This document shows positions 16,579-24,368 of a DNA stretch of 64,000 nt, one piece after another. Position 1 is the first letter of the stretch. Each line of letters opens with the position of its first letter. Source of the DNA: Silanimonas sp. Lineage in GTDB: Bacteria > Pseudomonadota > Gammaproteobacteria > Xanthomonadales > Xanthomonadaceae. The notes beneath the pieces are model-generated. The model was not told the DNA's origin, searched no databases, and worked only from the letters and a program-made list of their open reading frames with translations. The translations under genes and the position numbers were made by a program. The stretch lies in NCBI RefSeq assembly GCF_027530345.1, contig NZ_JAPZQK010000010.1:90899-154898 (forward strand), given 5' to 3'.

Positions 16579-17651
16579 GCGCTTTCGGCGTCCGCCAGCT
16601 TCTGGTGGACGCGCTGCCACTCGGGCAGCTTGTCGCGCAGGCCGCTGGCGTCGAGCCAGGCCTCGTCGAGCGGGATGCTGCCCACGAGGGCGTGCGCCAC
16701 GTGGACGGCGCCGGGAATCCAGAAGCCGCGCTGGCGGCTGCGCGTCGGTTCGAGGTGGAAGGCCACGCCTTCGACGATCGGCATCGGCAGGCCCCAGAGC
16801 CCCAGCAGCCAAGCGCCGGCGTCGGCATAGCTGGCGTTGCCGTCCTTGCCGTAGGCGTCCTTGAAGCCCGGCAGCAGTCGGCCGAGTTCGGCGAGCATCG
16901 CGGCCGTGGCGGCCATTTCCGCGCTCGGGCCCGGCAGCAGGCGCGCGGCCAGCTGCGAAGCGAAGAAGGCCCGGCGACGCACCGTCTCGGCGTCGGGGCC
17001 GTTGTTCGCCGACAGCGCCTCGGCGGCGAGCACCACGCGGCGCAGCGTCTCAAGACCCAGGCGGACGACCGCAGCCTTCAGGTCGGCCACCGGCCGGCCG
17101 CCGGAGAAGAACGCCGAGTTACAGACGCGCAGCACCTTGGCGACCAGCGCCGGGTCCTTGGTCAGCATCGACACCACCTGCGCGGCACCGACGTTCGGGT
17201 CGGCCAGCGCCTTCGAGATGGCGAGGTAGCTTTCCGGCGACGGCGGCAGCTGCGCGATGGCGCCGACCTTCGACTTCAGGTCGGGGTTGTCCAGCACTTC
17301 GAAGAGTTCGCCAATGCCCTCGACGGCGTCGACCATCGCGTTCGCCTGCAGCGGCAGGCCGAGGTGGCGGTGCGCGATGTCGATCGCGGCGGCGCTGGGT
17401 TCGGCGCCCGGCGGCAGCAGCAGCAGGCGCACGGCCGTGGGGTTCTTCTCGCGGGCGCGGCGCAGCACGTCGATGCCGCGGGCTTCACCGCCATCGACGG
17501 CCAAGACGTCGACGCCGCGGCCTTCCAGCAGGGCCTGCGCCTCGGCGGCTTCGCCCACCCACTTCACGGTCCAGTCGAGGCCGAGCGCCGTCAGCGTGGC
17601 GGAAAGGTCCGCGCTGCGCTCGAGATCATGGCCGACGATCAGGACGAACAT
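16575..17651 (-). CDS. HDOD-domain signalling protein (first of a tandem pair)
   Basis: This 358-residue protein has a receiver-like N-terminus (VLIVGHD, VDVLAVDGGEARG, AVRLLLLPPG) followed by an HDOD domain (LPPSPESYLAISKAL, DPALVAKVLRVCNSAFFSGG, RLGLETLRRVVLAAEAL). It is colinear with the downstream gene, including the shared ending DEAW..SGL, which indicates an ancient tandem duplication. The receiver again lacks a clear canonical phosphorylation pocket. The start at 17651 is MFVLIVG, the natural first strand of the fold; the open frame upstream runs into the ppa antisense region and is not coding. Confidence 0.82.
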   Translation of the reverse strand: MFVLIVGHDLERSADLSATLTALGLDWTVKWVGEAAEAQALLEGRGVDVLAVDGGEARGIDVLRRAREKNPTAVRLLLLPPGAEPSAAAIDIAHRHLGLPLQANAMVDAVEGIGELFEVLDNPDLKSKVGAIAQLPPSPESYLAISKALADPNVGAAQVVSMLTKDPALVAKVLRVCNSAFFSGGRPVADLKAAVVRLGLETLRRVVLAAEALSANNGPDAETVRRRAFFASQLAARLLPGPSAEMAATAAMLAELGRLLPGFKDAYGKDGNASYADAGAWLLGLWGLPMPIVEGVAFHLEPTRSRQRGFWIPGAVHVAHALVGSIPLDEAWLDASGLRDKLPEWQRVHQKLADAESA

Positions 17652-17755
17652 GGACGGGCTCCTTCCGGGATGCGGCCCGCGACGGCGCGGGCCTGATTCG
17701 ATGGAGGATACGCCCGGCCGCCCCCGCCGTCGCTGCGCTCGGCCACAAAACGCGA

Positions 17756-17776
17756 ACCCCGGCACGGGGCCGGGGT
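17756..17776 (-). terminator. Intrinsic terminator of ppa
   Basis: ACCCCGGC (17756-17763) and GCCGGGGT (17769-17776) form an 8-bp stem with a 5-base loop. On the minus strand the hairpin follows the ppa stop by 29 bases and leads into TTCGCGTTTTG, a T-rich tail. Confidence 0.7.
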
Positions 17777-17805
17777 CCGGGGAGGGAGCGAAGGCGGTCG
17801 GCCGA

Positions 17806-18360
17806 TCAGAAAGCCGGCTTCTCGTCGTCCGGAACGGCGTTGAAGCGCGCGATGCCGTCGACGATTTCCTTGATGGCCGCGTCCTTGCCCTCCCAGCCCT
17901 CGAGCTTGACCCACTTGCCCTTCTCGAGGTCCTTGTAGTGCTCGAAGAAGTGGCCGATGCGCTCCAGCCAGTGCTGCGAGACCTGGGCGATGTCAGTGAT
18001 GTGCTCGTAGCCCTTGAACACCTTCGGCACCGGCACGGCGACCAGCTTGGTGTCCTCACCGGCCTCGTCGGTCATCTTCAGCATGCCGACCGGGCGGCAG
18101 CGGATCACCGAGCCCGGCACCAGGGCCAGCGGCAGGATCACCAGCACGTCGACCGGGTCGCCGTCGCCGCACAGGGTGTGCGGCACATAGCCGTAGTTGC
18201 ACGGGTAGCGCATCGGGGTCGAGAGGATGCGGTCGACGAAGATCGCGCCGGTCTCCTTGTCGACCTCGTACTTCACCGGCTCGGCGTCCTTCGGGATCTC
18301 GATGATGACGTTGATTTCGTTCGGCACGTCGCGGCCGGTGGGGACGAGGGAAAGGCCCAT
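17806..18360 (-). CDS. ppa: Inorganic pyrophosphatase, family I (cytosolic)
   Basis: This 184-residue soluble Mg-dependent enzyme hydrolyses PPi to two phosphates. The family I signature DGDPVDVLV carries the metal-binding aspartates, and [18 protein letters not shown] and [12 protein letters not shown] are the expected active-site segments. The length matches bacterial PPases (about 176). The start is MGLSLVP at 18360; an upstream in-frame ATG at 18411 would add a Pro-rich stretch not found in the family. The window also has a membrane H+-PPase and a PPi-dependent PFK, so soluble hydrolysis competes with energy-conserving use of PPi. Confidence 0.95.
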   Translation of the reverse strand: MGLSLVPTGRDVPNEINVIIEIPKDAEPVKYEVDKETGAIFVDRILSTPMRYPCNYGYVPHTLCGDGDPVDVLVILPLALVPGSVIRCRPVGMLKMTDEAGEDTKLVAVPVPKVFKGYEHITDIAQVSQHWLERIGHFFEHYKDLEKGKWVKLEGWEGKDAAIKEIVDGIARFNAVPDDEKPAF

Positions 18361-18434
18361 GGCGGTTCCTGAGGGGGTCGGGAGAGGGCGCGGAGGATAC
18401 CGCAAGGGCATCGAATCCGGGCTCGGGACCGCTC

Positions 18435-18806
18435 TCAGGGACCTTGCGGTTCGACGCGGTAGACCCGGACGCTCGGCACCCTGCTGGGCAGCCGCTGCAC
18501 GCTTGCGCCGTGGATGCGGACCTCGGGGCCGAGGCGGCCGGCCTCGGCGACGGCGGCGGCGAGGCGCACCTCCATCTGCTGCCGGACGTCGTGGCGCTCG
18601 ACGGCGGTGCGCAGCGGCAGGGCCATGACCGCGACCATCGCGAGCGCCGCGGCGGCCGCCAGAGCAGGACGGAGCCGAGAAGCGCGTGGTGCGTTCGTGG
18701 CCGCGGCGAGGGTTTGGGCCAGCCGCGCGCTGCCGCCGGGCGGCGGAACAAGGCTGCGGCGAAGCGTCGATCGTAGCGCGGGCAGGGGCGTCGGCGAATC
18801 ATGCAT
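18435..18806 (-). CDS. Single-span membrane protein, probable ECF sigma partner
   Basis: This 123-residue protein begins 8 bases inside the end of the sigma-factor gene, so it is coupled to it. The first 48 residues are basic and Pro/Ala-rich, one transmembrane helix follows (about 49-64, [17 protein letters not shown]), and about 60 residues end in the periplasm ([13 protein letters not shown]). No zinc-binding anti-sigma (HxxxCxxC) motif is present. Position and topology suggest an anti-sigma-like regulator, but homology is not recognised. Confidence 0.65.
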   Translation of the reverse strand: MHDSPTPLPALRSTLRRSLVPPPGGSARLAQTLAAATNAPRASRLRPALAAAAALAMVAVMALPLRTAVERHDVRQQMEVRLAAAVAEAGRLGPEVRIHGASVQRLPSRVPSVRVYRVEPQGP

Positions 18807-19311
18807 CTCGGGCGGCTCCGATGGCAGGTGCGTAGCGCTGCGCCAGCTTCTTCACGGCATGGTGGCGACGCGAGCCGACCGTGCCGGGCGGGATATCCAG
18901 CGCTTCCGCGATCTCAGCGGTGGAAAGGCCCATGAACTCGGCCAGCACCAGCACTTCGCGCTCGCGCTCGGGCAGGGCGGCGAGGGCGGCACGCAGCTCG
19001 GTGGCTTCGGCTTTCGACAGAGCGCTGTCCTCGCCGAGCGGTTCCGGTAAGGATTCGTCTCGCCACGGCAGCCAGTGCCGCAGCGACTGCCAGCGCCGCT
19101 CGTTGCGCGCCAGATTCAGCGCCGCCGCGGTGACCAGCGCGTCGACGCGCGCCGCATCGACCGTTGCGCGCTTCGCCCACACCGCGAGACAGGCGTCGTG
19201 CATCACGTCCATGCAGGCCTGCGGCTCCCAAAGGAGCCGGTAAAGCGCGTTGTATAGCGGCCTTTCCAGACGCCGGTAGCAGGCGGCAAGCTGCGCATCA
19301 TCGAGCGCCAT
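18799..19311 (-). CDS. ECF-type RNA polymerase sigma factor
   Basis: This 170-residue sigma-70 family protein has a region 2 near residues 10-80 (LYNALYRLL, DVMHDACLAVWAKR) and a region 4 helix-turn-helix near 110-160 (LPEREREVLVLAEFMGLSTAEIAEALD followed by GTVGSRRHHAVKKLA). It lacks regions 1 and 3, the ECF layout. It lies 7 bases after the lipoprotein gene and overlaps the membrane-protein gene that follows, forming a three-gene unit. The regulon and signal are not evident. Confidence 0.88.
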   Translation of the reverse strand: MALDDAQLAACYRRLERPLYNALYRLLWEPQACMDVMHDACLAVWAKRATVDAARVDALVTAAALNLARNERRWQSLRHWLPWRDESLPEPLGEDSALSKAEATELRAALAALPEREREVLVLAEFMGLSTAEIAEALDIPPGTVGSRRHHAVKKLAQRYAPAIGAARDA

Positions 19312-19318
19312 CCGAGCC

Positions 19319-20017
19319 TCAGTTGGTGAGCCGCAGCACGAGCGATTCGCTGCCGCCGCTGCCGTCCGGTCGCGAGGTCAGCACGGTGAATTCGCCGGGG
19401 ACCACGCGCACCTCGCCCTCGTAGCGAATTGGTCCTCCAGCGCGGGCGACCTCCACACGCGTTTGGGTAATGTGTAGTTCAAGCACGAAGGTATCTCCCT
19501 CCGGCGCCGCTCGAACGTTCATCAGCATCGCGTCGCCGTTCGCGTTGGCCAAACGCCCGCTGGCCGCGACGCCGAGTCGGATATGGTCGCGGACGCGCAG
19601 GGCGCTCGCATCGCTGCCGAGGGCCTTGGCCACGTCGGCGAGCTCGGCGGGCAGCGGGGCGGCCTCCGGGTTCTTGCCGATCCACCACGCTTCGACCTGC
19701 AGTTGCACAGGCTCGGCCGCCTCGACGCCCTGCAGCGCGGCGATGGTCGAGGCGATCGAGGCCTGCATCCCGGACGGCGCGCGCACCACGAGGGTGCCGG
19801 GCGAAGCCACTTCGGCGCGGCCGAGCGGGGGCGCGTCGCCCTGCATCAGCGTCGTGTTGATGGCCTCGGCGATCGCCTGCGCGCGCGCCGGAGGCACGGC
19901 GTGCGTACTCAGTGTTGGCGCCTCGGCGGCCGGCTGGCAGCCGGCCAGTAGCGCGGCGGACAGTGCGAGGACGAGGAGAGCGCTGGCGGAGCGGGGGGCG
20001 GGAACAGGGTAGGCCAT
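19319..20017 (-). CDS. Lipoprotein with secretin-like segment, first gene of the sigma-factor unit
   Basis: This 232-residue lipoprotein has a signal peptide ending in lipobox LLAGC (Cys at about residue 26). The middle part (GTLVVRAPSGMQASIASTI, then VQLQVEAWWIG) resembles the short N-domain and the first strand of secretin beta-domains, where paired repeats precede a VxVEA strand; the rest is beta-rich. It is too short to form a secretin channel. It is co-transcribed with an ECF sigma factor (7-base gap), so a role in envelope-stress sensing or secretion accessory function is possible. Homology is not certain. Confidence 0.6.
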   Translation of the reverse strand: MAYPVPAPRSASALLVLALSAALLAGCQPAAEAPTLSTHAVPPARAQAIAEAINTTLMQGDAPPLGRAEVASPGTLVVRAPSGMQASIASTIAALQGVEAAEPVQLQVEAWWIGKNPEAAPLPAELADVAKALGSDASALRVRDHIRLGVAASGRLANANGDAMLMNVRAAPEGDTFVLELHITQTRVEVARAGGPIRYEGEVRVVPGEFTVLTSRPDGSGGSESLVLRLTN

Positions 20018-20114
20018 GGGTGTGCTCGCGTGGGGATGTCTTCCCTTCTACACGCGAGCGGGGGATTTCTTCACTGTCCTCGCCGACCGACCCGAAGCCG
20101 TCCGGTGAACGCCC

Positions 20115-21071
20115 TCAGGCCAGCGCGCCGCCGCAGCTCGAGCCCTGCCCGGCCGTGCAGCCGTAGCAGTGCCCCGCGACGGCGATGCGCTCGGGCAGGG
20201 GGCCGGCCAGCAGCTCATCAAGGTGGCGTGGGGCGCTGCCGCCGCCCAGCGGCATCTTCAGCATCTGGTTGAAGTCGCAGTCGAACAGCTCGCCGTTGTA
20301 GTCGACGCTGACGAGCGAACGGCACATCACCGCGTCGAGGTTGGCGTCGCGGTGCGCGGCGCGGAGCTTGCCCATGTAGGCCTCGAACTGGCCCTTCGAC
20401 TGCAGCCAGGAGCCGAAGCGCTGGATCGGCATGTTGGCCAGCGCGTACAGGTGGTTGAAGACGATGCCGAAGTTCTCGCCGAGCAGGCGCTTGTAGTCGG
20501 CCTCGAGCTTCTCCTGCTGCGGCGGCAGGAAGGCGCCGTTCGGGTTGTAGACGAGGTTGAGCATCAGGCCGCTGCCGGGCTGGCCGTAGCCGAGCGCGTT
20601 GAGCGACTGCAAGGCGCGGATCGAGGCTTCGAACACGCCATCCCCGCGCTGTTCGTCGACGTTGGCCTGGCTGTAGCAAGGCAGGGAGGCCACGGCTTCC
20701 ACCCGGTGTTCGGCGAGGAAGGCGCCGACCCAGTCGTAGCCGGGCTCTTCCATGATCGTGGGGTTGAGCCGGTCCATCACGTGCAGCCCGCGCGCCCGAG
20801 CCTCCGCCACCAGCCAGCGGAACTCGGGGTTCATCTCCGGCGAGCCGCCGGTGAGGTCGAGCGTGGTCACGCCGAAGCGTTCGGCCACCGCGAGTGCCGT
20901 CTCCATGGTCGCCTTCGACATCGTCTCGGTGCGGCGCGGCCCGGCGGCCACGTGGCAGTGCACGCAGCTCAGGTTGCAGCGGTAGCCGAGGTTGAGCTGC
21001 AGCGTCGTGAATGCGCCGCGAGTGAGCGCTGGGAACGGGATGTCCTTCAGCAGGGGCCAGGTGTCACGCAT
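20115..21071 (-). CDS. arsS: Arsenosugar biosynthesis radical SAM protein ArsS
   Basis: This 318-residue radical SAM enzyme has C32-x3-C36-x2-C39 (CNLSCVHC), which binds the 4Fe-4S cluster, then LTGGSPEMNPEF in the GGE position. The Cys-rich C-terminus (CYGCTAGQGSSCGG) is characteristic of the ArsS/DUF3641 group. ArsS-type enzymes are proposed to attach 5'-deoxyadenosyl to dimethylarsenite, the step that creates the arsenosugar skeleton. It is last in the seven-gene minus-strand unit; its start overlaps the preceding hydroxylase gene by 8 bases. Confidence 0.9.
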   Translation of the reverse strand: MRDTWPLLKDIPFPALTRGAFTTLQLNLGYRCNLSCVHCHVAAGPRRTETMSKATMETALAVAERFGVTTLDLTGGSPEMNPEFRWLVAEARARGLHVMDRLNPTIMEEPGYDWVGAFLAEHRVEAVASLPCYSQANVDEQRGDGVFEASIRALQSLNALGYGQPGSGLMLNLVYNPNGAFLPPQQEKLEADYKRLLGENFGIVFNHLYALANMPIQRFGSWLQSKGQFEAYMGKLRAAHRDANLDAVMCRSLVSVDYNGELFDCDFNQMLKMPLGGGSAPRHLDELLAGPLPERIAVAGHCYGCTAGQGSSCGGALA

Positions 21072-21879
21072 GCGGGGCGGTCTCGGTGGGGGCGGGGCGC
21101 GGGGCGCGCCGGAAGGGGTTCAGCAGCAAGGCGGTCCAGCGTTGGTCGGCATCGCTGCGCCAGCCCTCGAGGCCGATGGCCATGGTGCGCTGGCTGGCGG
21201 GCGGCACGGCCGGGCGGGTGCGGAACAGACGGTCCCAGGCGGTGAGCAGGTTGCCGTAGTGGCTGTCGGTGCAGGCGCGTTCGGGCGAGTGGTGCACGCG
21301 GTGCCAGGTGGGCGTGACCACCACCGCGCTGACGGTGCGCTCGAGTCGCGGCGGCAGGGCGAGGTCGGCGTGCGTCCATAGCGCGGCCAGCGCGAGCAGG
21401 GTTTCGTACAGCGCGATGCCGGCGGCGGGAAGGCCGAGGGCGACGACCAGCAGCAGTTTCCACCCCAGCGACACGAGGATCTCGAGCGGATGGAAACGCA
21501 GGCCCAGCGTGGCCTCGAAACGGGTGGCCACGTGGTGCACGCGGTGCAGGCGCCACAGCCAGGGCCAGCGGTGCGAAGCGACATGCTGGGCCCAGATCGC
21601 GAAGTCCATCAGCACGACGGTCGCGACGATCGCCCCGGCGCCCTCGAGGCCGATCGCGGAGAACAGGCCCAGCCCTTGCGACTGCGCCCACAGCGCGGTG
21701 CCGACCGTACCGATCGGCACCACGAGTCGCAGCAGGCCACTGCCTGCCAGCGCGACGACGAGGTTGTCGAGCATCGGCCGTACGCGCATGTCGTGGCGGA
21801 AGCCGACGCGCCACTGCAGCACCAGCAGCAGGGCCAGCAGGCCGAGCACGGCGGCGAGACGGAGCAGGTCGGCGTTCAT
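21064..21879 (-). CDS. Fatty acid hydroxylase/sterol desaturase family membrane enzyme
   Basis: This 271-residue integral membrane di-iron enzyme has hydrophobic helices in the first about 95 residues. These are followed by the histidine clusters HVASH, HRVHH and HRVHH with a further His at SHYGN, the eight-His ligand set of the fatty-acid-hydroxylase superfamily. It should hydroxylate or desaturate a lipid or polyprenyl chain. It is locked between two arsenosugar genes by ATGA and 8-base overlaps, so its substrate is probably the lipid part of an arsenic compound. The exact substrate is inferred, not seen. Confidence 0.85.
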   Translation of the reverse strand: MNADLLRLAAVLGLLALLLVLQWRVGFRHDMRVRPMLDNLVVALAGSGLLRLVVPIGTVGTALWAQSQGLGLFSAIGLEGAGAIVATVVLMDFAIWAQHVASHRWPWLWRLHRVHHVATRFEATLGLRFHPLEILVSLGWKLLLVVALGLPAAGIALYETLLALAALWTHADLALPPRLERTVSAVVVTPTWHRVHHSPERACTDSHYGNLLTAWDRLFRTRPAVPPASQRTMAIGLEGWRSDADQRWTALLLNPFRRAPRPAPTETAPHA

Positions 21880-22580
21880 CGCGGCATCGTCGCCAGGAGA
21901 GCGTCGAGACGGCGCGACACCCGCTCCTGCGAAGCCGTGCGTTCCGGCAGCGCGGCCAGCGCCGCGGCGACGACGGCGAGGTCCCCCGGTTCATCGAGGT
22001 CGTGCGCCGCGTCGAGCTGGTGGATGTGCAGGCCCTTCGGGAGCGCGGCGAGGAAGTCGCTGCGCGCGTCGGGCGTGCTGTAGCGCGGTGCCGTCCACGC
22101 GGCGAGCGGCAGGTCGAGGCGGCCGCCCACCAGCCAGAAGCCGCCGTCCTCGCTCGGCCCGAGCACGAGATCGGCCTTGGCGTGGACGAGGGCGTCCACG
22201 GCGTCGCTGAGCGCCGGTATGGACAACTGCGGCAGGTCGGTGCCGATCAGCAGCGCGGCGCCATGGCGAGCGCGCAGCGTGGCGTAGACATGGGCCATGC
22301 GCTCGCCGAGCCCGCCGTCGCCCTGCGCGAGCCGCGGCAGGGTGCGCCAAGGATCGGTGGTGGTCGGGACCTCGGCGGCCCCATCGCGCTCGTCTTCGGC
22401 CACCGCCCAGTAGGCGTGGAGCCGGTCGTTGCGTTGCAGGGCGATCGCGGTCTCCGCGGCGGCCGCGGCGCAGTCGAGATAGAGCGCCTCCGCCGCCTCG
22501 CGACCGATGGCCGGCCACAGCCGCGACTTCACCGGCGAGCGGCCGGGCGTTTTCACGAACAGCGCGAGGCCGGGCCTCAT
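21876..22580 (-). CDS. TIGR04282-type arsenosugar glycosyltransferase
   Basis: This 234-residue protein of the DUF2064/TIGR04282 group, a GT-A-like nucleotidyl- or glycosyl-transferase fold, has the start LALFVKTPGRSPVKSRL, the core LIGTDLPQLS with its acidic metal site, and GPSEDGGFWLVG, all diagnostic. Members co-occur with ArsM and ArsS and are assigned to arsenosugar assembly; the precise sugar transfer is unproven. Start ATG 22580; the first four bases overlap the end of the TIGR04283 gene. Confidence 0.88.
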   Translation of the reverse strand: MRPGLALFVKTPGRSPVKSRLWPAIGREAAEALYLDCAAAAAETAIALQRNDRLHAYWAVAEDERDGAAEVPTTTDPWRTLPRLAQGDGGLGERMAHVYATLRARHGAALLIGTDLPQLSIPALSDAVDALVHAKADLVLGPSEDGGFWLVGGRLDLPLAAWTAPRYSTPDARSDFLAALPKGLHIHQLDAAHDLDEPGDLAVVAAALAALPERTASQERVSRRLDALLATMPR

Positions 22581-23251
22581 GGCGCTGGGCCTCGTGAGAA
22601 TGCACGGCGCTGCTGCCAGGTAAGCCGAAGGTGTTCGCGCGTCGTCCGCCACCAGCCATGTTCGATGTAGCGGCGCGCGCTGGTTGCCACCCGGCCGCGC
22701 AGGCGTCGCAGCGGCAGTCCGGCGCGACGCACGGTGTGGACAAAGGCATGGTCTTCACCGCGGCCAACCGACGGATCGAAACCGCCGAGCGATTCGAACA
22801 GCGTTCGGGGTGCCAGGAAGCCCTGGTCGCCGAACGGCATCCCGAACCAGCGGCTGCGCAGGTTGGCGCCGAAGGCGTTGATCGCCATCGCCCGCGGCCC
22901 GTCGTGGAAGGCGAGATTGAACCAGCACAGCGCCGGTGCCTCGCCGCGCGCGAAGCCGAGGGCCGCATCCCGCGCGGCAGCGAACGTGTTCCCATCGATG
23001 CGGGTGTCGGCGTGCAGGATCCACACCGTCGCGCCCCGTGCTTCGCGCAGGCCAGCGTTGATCTGCCGCGCCCGGCCCGCCGGCGCGTCGAGCACCCGCG
23101 TGCCCGCCGGGGCGACCGGCAACGCGTCGCCCTCGGCCAGCACCAGCAGGCGCTCGAGGTCGTCGCTCGCCGGCAGATCGTCCAGCAGCGCGGCCCAGTC
23201 GCGGTCGCCGGGGCCGGCCGGGATGACGATGCTGAGCACGGGGGCACCCAC
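22577..23251 (-). CDS. TIGR04283-type family 2 glycosyltransferase (arsenosugar)
   Basis: This 224-residue GT2 enzyme has the N-terminal LSIVIPAGP, the DxD-like metal site LHADTRID, the acceptor loop GMPFGDQGFLA and GRGEDHAFV, all present and in order. The family is recurrently next to TIGR04282 and ArsM genes and is annotated as an arsenosugar biosynthesis glycosyltransferase. It is translationally coupled (ATGA) to the TIGR04282 gene, so the two may form a pair. Cytoplasmic, with no transmembrane segment. Confidence 0.88.
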   Translation of the reverse strand: MGAPVLSIVIPAGPGDRDWAALLDDLPASDDLERLLVLAEGDALPVAPAGTRVLDAPAGRARQINAGLREARGATVWILHADTRIDGNTFAAARDAALGFARGEAPALCWFNLAFHDGPRAMAINAFGANLRSRWFGMPFGDQGFLAPRTLFESLGGFDPSVGRGEDHAFVHTVRRAGLPLRRLRGRVATSARRYIEHGWWRTTREHLRLTWQQRRAFSRGPAP

Positions 23252-23262
23252 GGCTGAAAGAC

Positions 23263-24330
23263 TCAGCAGCAGGCGCCGGCGGCCTTCGGTGCCGACGTCG
23301 GCGAGGCCGGCGCGCAGTCGAACAGACCGAAGTGGCGCGCTTTGTCGCCGTGCAGCTCGAAATGCGCGCCGAAGCGAGTGGCCGCCAGCATATCGAAGGT
23401 GTTGCCGCAGACGCGCAGCGGACGGCCGGTCTCAAGGGTGTGGTGGTCGTCGAGCACGAAGGCATGCGGCGCGTCGGGAATCGTGCCGCGGTAGGTCGCG
23501 ACCTGGCCGAAGTCCTCGCAGCGGTCCTCGAGCGCGAGCTTGAACGCTCGCACCGTGATCGATTCGAAGTTCACGAAACCGATGGCCGCCTCGATGGCCG
23601 GGTCGAGCAGCGGAATCGGCGCGCGGCTGACGGTACGGGCGTCGGCGCAGCCCACCTGCTGCATCAATCGGCGGAAGTCCTCGGTGTACAGCGCGCCGCC
23701 GAGGCACTCGCCGAGCAGCACGGGGTCGCAGCGCAGCGCGTCGGGGATGCGGCGGTCGGCGAACACGTCGGCGAAGTACAGCTCGCCGCCGGGCTTCAGC
23801 ACGCGGAAGATCTCGGCGAACACACGCGCCTTGTCGGGTGCCAAGTTCAACACGCAGTTCGACACCACCACGTCGATGCTGGCGTCGGCGATGCCGATGG
23901 CGCCGAGGTCTTCGATCAAGCCTTCATGGAAGGCGATGTTGCTTGTCGCGTGCCCGTATCGTTCCGCGTGCCAGTCGCGATGGCGGCGCGCCACGGCGAG
24001 CTGCTCGGGGGTCATGTCCACGCCGATCACGCGGCCGCTGGGCCCGACGAGGCGCGAGAGCAGGTAGGCGTCGCGGCCGGTGCCGCAGCCGAGGTCAAGC
24101 ACGGTGCGGCCCTCGAGCGCGGGCGGCAGCGGCGAGCCGCAACCGTAGAAGCGCGCGAGGATCTCGGGATGGATGTCGCCGAGCATCCGGCGCAGGGCCA
24201 AGGGCATGGCCTCGGCCGGGCAGCACGCGCCGGTCTTCAAGTCGCCGCTCGATTGCAGCACTTCGCCGTAGTAGTCGCGGACGTCGGCGTGGGTGCGTGT
24301 CGGTGTGGTCATCGTGTTCGTCGTCGTCAT
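23263..24330 (-). CDS. arsM: Arsenite methyltransferase ArsM (arsenosugar type)
   Basis: This 355-residue SAM-dependent As(III) methyltransferase has motif I VLDLGCGTGRDAY (78-90), VIGVDMT, and the conserved arsenic-binding cysteines C64 (FYGCGSP), C159 (SNCVLNL) and C209 (GECLGGALY), with C36/C37 and a C-terminal CC as extra thiols. It methylates arsenite to dimethylarsenite, the substrate of ArsS. The start is ATG 24330 (MTTTNT), with 24312 as an alternative. It sits 11 bases before the TIGR04283 gene and 38 bases after the FAD-oxidoreductase fusion. No ArsR repressor gene is visible in the unit. Confidence 0.93.
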   Translation of the reverse strand: MTTTNTMTTPTRTHADVRDYYGEVLQSSGDLKTGACCPAEAMPLALRRMLGDIHPEILARFYGCGSPLPPALEGRTVLDLGCGTGRDAYLLSRLVGPSGRVIGVDMTPEQLAVARRHRDWHAERYGHATSNIAFHEGLIEDLGAIGIADASIDVVVSNCVLNLAPDKARVFAEIFRVLKPGGELYFADVFADRRIPDALRCDPVLLGECLGGALYTEDFRRLMQQVGCADARTVSRAPIPLLDPAIEAAIGFVNFESITVRAFKLALEDRCEDFGQVATYRGTIPDAPHAFVLDDHHTLETGRPLRVCGNTFDMLAATRFGAHFELHGDKARHFGLFDCAPASPTSAPKAAGACC

Positions 24331-24368
24331 TGGATTCGTTTCGCGTGCCGGGCGGGGTTCGTGCCGGT

